From: Micromussa lordhowensis
Lineage: Eukaryota > Cnidaria > Anthozoa > Scleractinia > Lobophylliidae
Assembly: GCA_964020085.1 (NCBI GenBank)
Contig: OZ026605.1
Location: forward strand, 2,745,301 to 2,809,300
Length of the DNA stretch: 64,000 bases
Direction: 5' to 3'
In this document: positions 61,289 through 64,000 of the stretch, piece after piece
Position numbering within the stretch: position 1 is the stretch's first letter
Layout of the letters: each line of letters begins with the position of its first letter
Translations under genes and position numbers: made by a program
Notes under the pieces: generated by a model
The model's database searches: none
The model's input: only the letters and a program-made list of their open reading frames with translations
Told to the model about the DNA's origin: nothing

Positions 61289-61647
61289 TATTACAAGATA
61301 ATTTGGTTTTATCAACTGGGTTGATAATGTGAATTGTCCACCGTAAAGAGCTTCGGAAGCTGACGTTTCGAGCGTTAGCCCTTCGTCGGAGCGAATCCAA
61401 TCAAATTGAATTCTTCTCTCTTGTAGTCTGGTTTGTTACTATAAATTAAAGATGATAATTTTATAGTTATACTTCCTGAATTGTCCTCTACATGTAATGT
61501 AAAGCTCTTCTTACCCTGTACATAATCCAGTATGTTCAGAGTCTCTTTTAATTTTTCTTGAGTTTCTTGGTTCTTTAGCAATGCTTTATCAGTTGAATTG
61601 TGTTCAAAATAATGGTCCCTGAACTCATACAGCTGTTGTACTGCAAC
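55725..61647 (-). CDS. TTC5: TTC5 (Strap), tetratricopeptide repeat protein; first exon missing
   Basis: Ten exons found: 61647-61515, 60848-60637, 60121-60064, 59425-59336, 58913-58822, 58362-58309, 58114-57968, 57159-56945, 56585-56441, 55844-55725; 1266 nt, 421 residues and stop. Order and sequence follow human TTC5 (440 residues). They start at VQQLYEFRDHYFE; TPR blocks follow (LFLRGKALNV, AVKLDPKLVQAWNCLGECYW, FVGALNH), then NLSMVLRQ, DGTSWYVLGNAYLSFF and NPDLHFNRAM. The C-terminal OB-fold comes last (VIVGKVVGSVP, FALVDSEG, GDSVAIPEP, FKFSSVRVDNPVVLVVN). In mammals TTC5 is a p300/JMY cofactor in stress responses and recognises nascent tubulin chains during tubulin autoregulation. The first listed exon opens in phase 0 after an AG acceptor, so a short exon with the ATG lies further right or outside the window. 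Introns hold a SINE, a hammerhead-like repeat and MITEs. Confidence 0.93.
56766..56914. mobile_element. MITE, family C copy 2
   Basis: TGCCTAGTTCCTGCGC...CAGGCCTTTACGGTCAATCA pairs with CAATTGACTGCGATGAAATG...AAGGCCTAGAAACTAGGCA. It shares both ends with 26586-26865. In a TTC5 intron. Confidence 0.75.
58691..58794. mobile_element. Small MITE in TTC5 intron
   Basis: AGCCTGGCAACCTGCAAGCA...GGCTCTTTGTGG at the left pairs with CCACAAAGAGCTTGCTCACA...GGCT at the right. The centre is an AGGAAAGGGGAAAG/CTTTCTCCTTTCCT purine-pyrimidine hairpin. It ends about 30 bp from a splice donor. Confidence 0.7.
60905..61095 (-). mobile_element. SINE body fragment on minus strand
   Basis: Read on the minus strand, it carries TTCTTGGACAAGACACACAG, CTCTCTCCACCCAAGTG, GGACTAGCATCTCATCCAGG and the CTTCTAGTGGCTTC-type tail of the 43686 SINE family. 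In a TTC5 intron. Confidence 0.65.
61250..61400 (-). mobile_element. Penelope-like element fragment with hammerhead-like motif
   Basis: On the minus strand, 61392-61360 reads CCGACGA, stem GGGC-TAAC-GCTC, then GAAA and CGTC|AGC. This lays out like a hammerhead ribozyme core (CUGANGA, stem II, GAAA, a 2-bp stem III, cleavage after GTC), with stem I started by GCT/AGC. One core base differs (C in place of U4). Such motifs are known in Penelope-like retroelements. The rest of the fragment has no ORF. Confidence 0.45.
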
Positions 61648-62169
61648 CTGATAAACATTCAAAATTAAAACTGTCAGTACATCCAGATCTTAAATAAGTA
61701 GTTTCTCCAAAACACATTTTAAGATAAAAACTTGCAAAAAAATTTTTCAATGGTTCGATCTCACTGAGATCATTTTCAAGTATAAAAAAGTAGTAAAACT
61801 TTGCATATAAGAGATAAAATCACACGTGCGAATATGAAAAGCGATTTAAAAATATGGGAATTTGTACTAAGCATTACAAAAGGTAAGTGATAAAAACTAA
61901 AATACAAAAGGTTAGATAACAATAGGACGGAAACATTTTACAAAAGAAAATATAAAATACTCTGCGTTATAAAAACATCCAGATCTCTTTATAAAGTGTG
62001 GGTCCCGGAATTTTTTTGGCTCTTTTGGCTAAAACTAAGGTAGGACAGGCCTAAGTATTTTTGTGATTATTTTCAACCTTTGATGACCAGACATTTACAC
62101 CTCTTAACTTAAGGGAGTTTTGAAGGCGGTCAAACTAATGTTTTAGGATCATGCGTATTAATTTAAAGG

Positions 62170-62460
62170 CAGCCATCAACTGATACTCGATCGACACTGT
62201 CAGCTGAGTATTGGCTGATGTATCGGTCAATCAAAGGTCAACATCTCGGCCGAGTATCGATCGACATATTGGACGATACTCAGTCGACAGTATCAGTCGC
62301 TACATCAGCCGACAGTGTACCGGTCGATATATTGACTGATATGTCGACCGACACTCAGTCACTACATCAGCCGACTCTCACTCTCCGACTGACAGACACG
62401 CTGATCAACAAGTGGCTGATATTCGGCTGATATTTGGCCAATACTCTACCGACACCGATT
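62170..62460. repeat. Degenerate tandem array of TCGGTCGATA/ATCAGCCGAC units
   Basis: Nearly every 10-20 bp carries a variant of (A/T)TCGGYYGATA or its complement: GATCGACACTGTCAGCTGAG, CGAGTATCGATCGACATATT, CTACATCAGCCGACAGTGTA, CCGGTCGATATATTGACTGA, TATGTCGACCGACACTCAGT. Variants appear in both orientations without a fixed period. A second short patch lies at 63632-63696. Confidence 0.75.
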
Positions 62461-63220
62461 AGTATCACAAACCAAAGTTAGGAGCCTTCACATCATGTTG
62501 GAGAAACATAACCTTTTGTTATGTAGAGGCCATTTGAATGTGCCAGTAGGTGGTCTGGAAGCGAATAAATTATACGTTGTCAAGTGGTGCAAGGTCTGGA
62601 ACCAAAATATCTTTGGAAACAGCTTGGTCGCTTGTTAACCTCTTAATTAATCGCAAGGGATGAAACTCTTTTCATAGCCTTTAAATTTCGCATAAATAAA
62701 AAGCCAAATTTCTATTCAAATTTAGTCAAAATTCCTCAGCAAAAAGGCTCAGCTAAATATTTGAGGAATATGATGAATGTTTCCAACTGTGCAATATCAA
62801 CAGAAAAACAACTTGAAATGGAGGTTCTCCTAGTCGTTGGTTTTCACAAAACACCACAATGGCAAACCTTTTTTTTAAAGTTTTTATCTTGAACTTGAAA
62901 AGCCTTTCATATACAGCTAAGGGAAGGGAAAGTTCTCAAACAGATAACACCATGTCACTAGAATCACTGTAAATATATGAGGGCTGTGCAAATTGGCACT
63001 TCTGTAAAAGTTCATATGAATCTATCGTTTTTCGCCACTTAAGGGCCTGATTACATGAGAAGGGCTGGCCCCGTTGGCCGGGCTGGCTCGGTTTGTCAAG
63101 ATATCTTTCAGCCTGGTATAAGCCCAGGCCAAACGAGGATGAGCGTTGATAAGAGTTGACTATCATGAGAGTTTTCGTTGACTGTCAAACTAGCCAAACA
63201 GGAAAAACTGTCATTGACTA

Positions 63221-63523
63221 TCATTTAAGAAAAAGAAAACATGTACCGTGTTTCTACCGAGTTATAGAGACACAAGTGGAAGTTTGGGAGAACGAGAAAT
63301 GCTATGGGAACACGAGCCACAGGCGAGTGTTTCCACAGCTTTTTCGAGTTCTCCCAAACTTTCACGAGTGTTTCTACAACTCGATAGAAACACAGGGAAC
63401 ATGTTTTCTATTTCTTTTAGAAAACACCACAACAAAAAAAGGAAAACAACTTGTTTAGTTTGATTATCAAAATTTAAATCTCTTTGCTCGTGCCATCATC
63501 AAGCCAACAACTCGTACTAGCTC
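63221..63523. repeat. Direct repeat copy 1, contains a fold-back
   Basis: ATCATTTAAGAAAAAGA through ACTCGTACTAGCTCTGT is repeated at 63698-64000 with few changes, offset about 477 bp. Inside, GTTTCTACCGAGTTATAGAG and AGTTTGGGAGAAC are mirrored by GTTCTCCCAAACT and CAACTCGATAGAAAC, forming a hairpin. Confidence 0.85.
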
Positions 63524-63697
63524 TGTGTTCCTATCGAGTTATAGAAACACTATTATTAACCAATCAGCAAGCGTATTTTCTTAGGGCTGTTTTCCAAAAA
63601 GAATTTGAACAATGATGACATGTCATACGAATATCAGCTGATGTATTGACCATCATATCAGCCGACTGTCCACTGCAAGTCAGCCAATACTCGGTCA

Positions 63698-63833
63698 ACA
63701 TCATTTAAGAAAAAGATACCGTGTTTCTATCGAGTTATAGAAATACAAGTGGAAGTTTGGGAGAACGAGAAATGCTGTGGGAACATGAGCCACAGGCGAG
63801 TGTTTCCACAGCTTTTTCGAGTTCTCCCAAACT

Positions 63834-63866
<33 letters not shown>

Positions 63867-64000
63867 AGGGAACATGGTTTCTATTTCTTTTAGAAAACAC
63901 CACGACAAAAAAAGGAAAACAACTTGTTTAGTTTGATTGTCAAAATTTAAATTCTCTTTGCTCACGCCATCATCAAGCCAACAACTCGTACTAGCTCTGT
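63698..64000. repeat. Direct repeat copy 2, runs to the window end
   Basis: Near-identical to 63221-63523, again with inverted arms GTTTCTATCGAGTTATAGAA and TTCTATAACTCGATAGAAAC-type sequence. The window stops exactly where copy 1 ends, so more copies may follow. Confidence 0.85.

Larger units (their letters stand above)
61648..64000. other. TTC5 upstream/first intron, repeats only
   Basis: No exon recognised. The missing TTC5 first exon may be here or beyond the window. The stretch 61740-61990 is AT-rich. The repeats at 62170-62460, 63221-63523 and 63698-64000 are listed separately. A CG-rich palindromic patch, GGCTGGCCCCGTTGGCCGGG, sits near 63064. Confidence 0.55.

Noticed and set aside
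63156..63931. Two similar plus-strand ORFs sharing RVFPQLFRVLPNF
   Set aside because: They are translations of the duplicated fold-back repeat, not a gene family.
1..64000. CRISPR arrays, bacterial operons or prophage
   Set aside because: Introns, SINEs and animal gene families show a nuclear eukaryotic genome; no regularly spaced identical repeats were seen.

Overview
This is eukaryotic, AT-rich DNA with spliced genes, long introns and a dense load of short inverted-repeat elements. Exon-intron boundaries are canonical GT/AG, and the proteins are recognisable animal families. The mix of genes and the style of the repeats (many fold-back MITE-like elements, tRNA-derived SINEs, TCGGCCGA-type degenerate repeats) suggest a cnidarian, most likely a stony coral. 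That assignment is an inference from general resemblance, not a search.

Six protein-coding genes can be assembled exon by exon, all on the minus strand. From right to left, in transcription order, they are: TTC5 (Strap; 55725-61647, first exon not found), an ETS-domain transcription factor (49583-53616), CHAC2 glutathione-specific gamma-glutamylcyclotransferase (42674-48559), an AKT1S1/PRAS40 (Lobe) homologue (32524-39084), a large ADAR RNA adenosine deaminase with five double-stranded-RNA-binding motifs (14115-28841), and a Kv3/Shaw-type voltage-gated potassium channel (3948-8961). For all except TTC5 the splice phases close into one open frame from ATG to stop: 330, 191, 401, 913 and 570 residues respectively.

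The rest is introns and spacers filled with mobile DNA. A 1.7-kb element with ~170-bp terminal inverted repeats and an exact 9-bp target duplication (21817-23521) lies in an ADAR intron and carries a broken zinc-finger-like ORF and the front part of a RecQ-like helicase. There are also a decayed LINE 3' end, tRNA-derived SINEs, many MITE-like fold-backs (several forming families inside the window), a 67-bp-arm near-perfect palindrome beside a CHAC2 splice site, and a hammerhead-ribozyme-like motif of the kind known from Penelope-like elements. The first 3.9 kb, 9.0-14.1 kb, 39.1-42.6 kb and the last ~2.3 kb hold no recognisable gene.

The genes are not an obvious pathway. ADAR edits double-stranded RNA and is therefore of interest in a locus so rich in transcribed inverted repeats. 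PRAS40 (mTORC1/Akt signalling), CHAC2 (glutathione turnover) and TTC5 (stress-responsive cofactor) are loosely linked to stress and growth control, but nothing in the sequence shows co-regulation.
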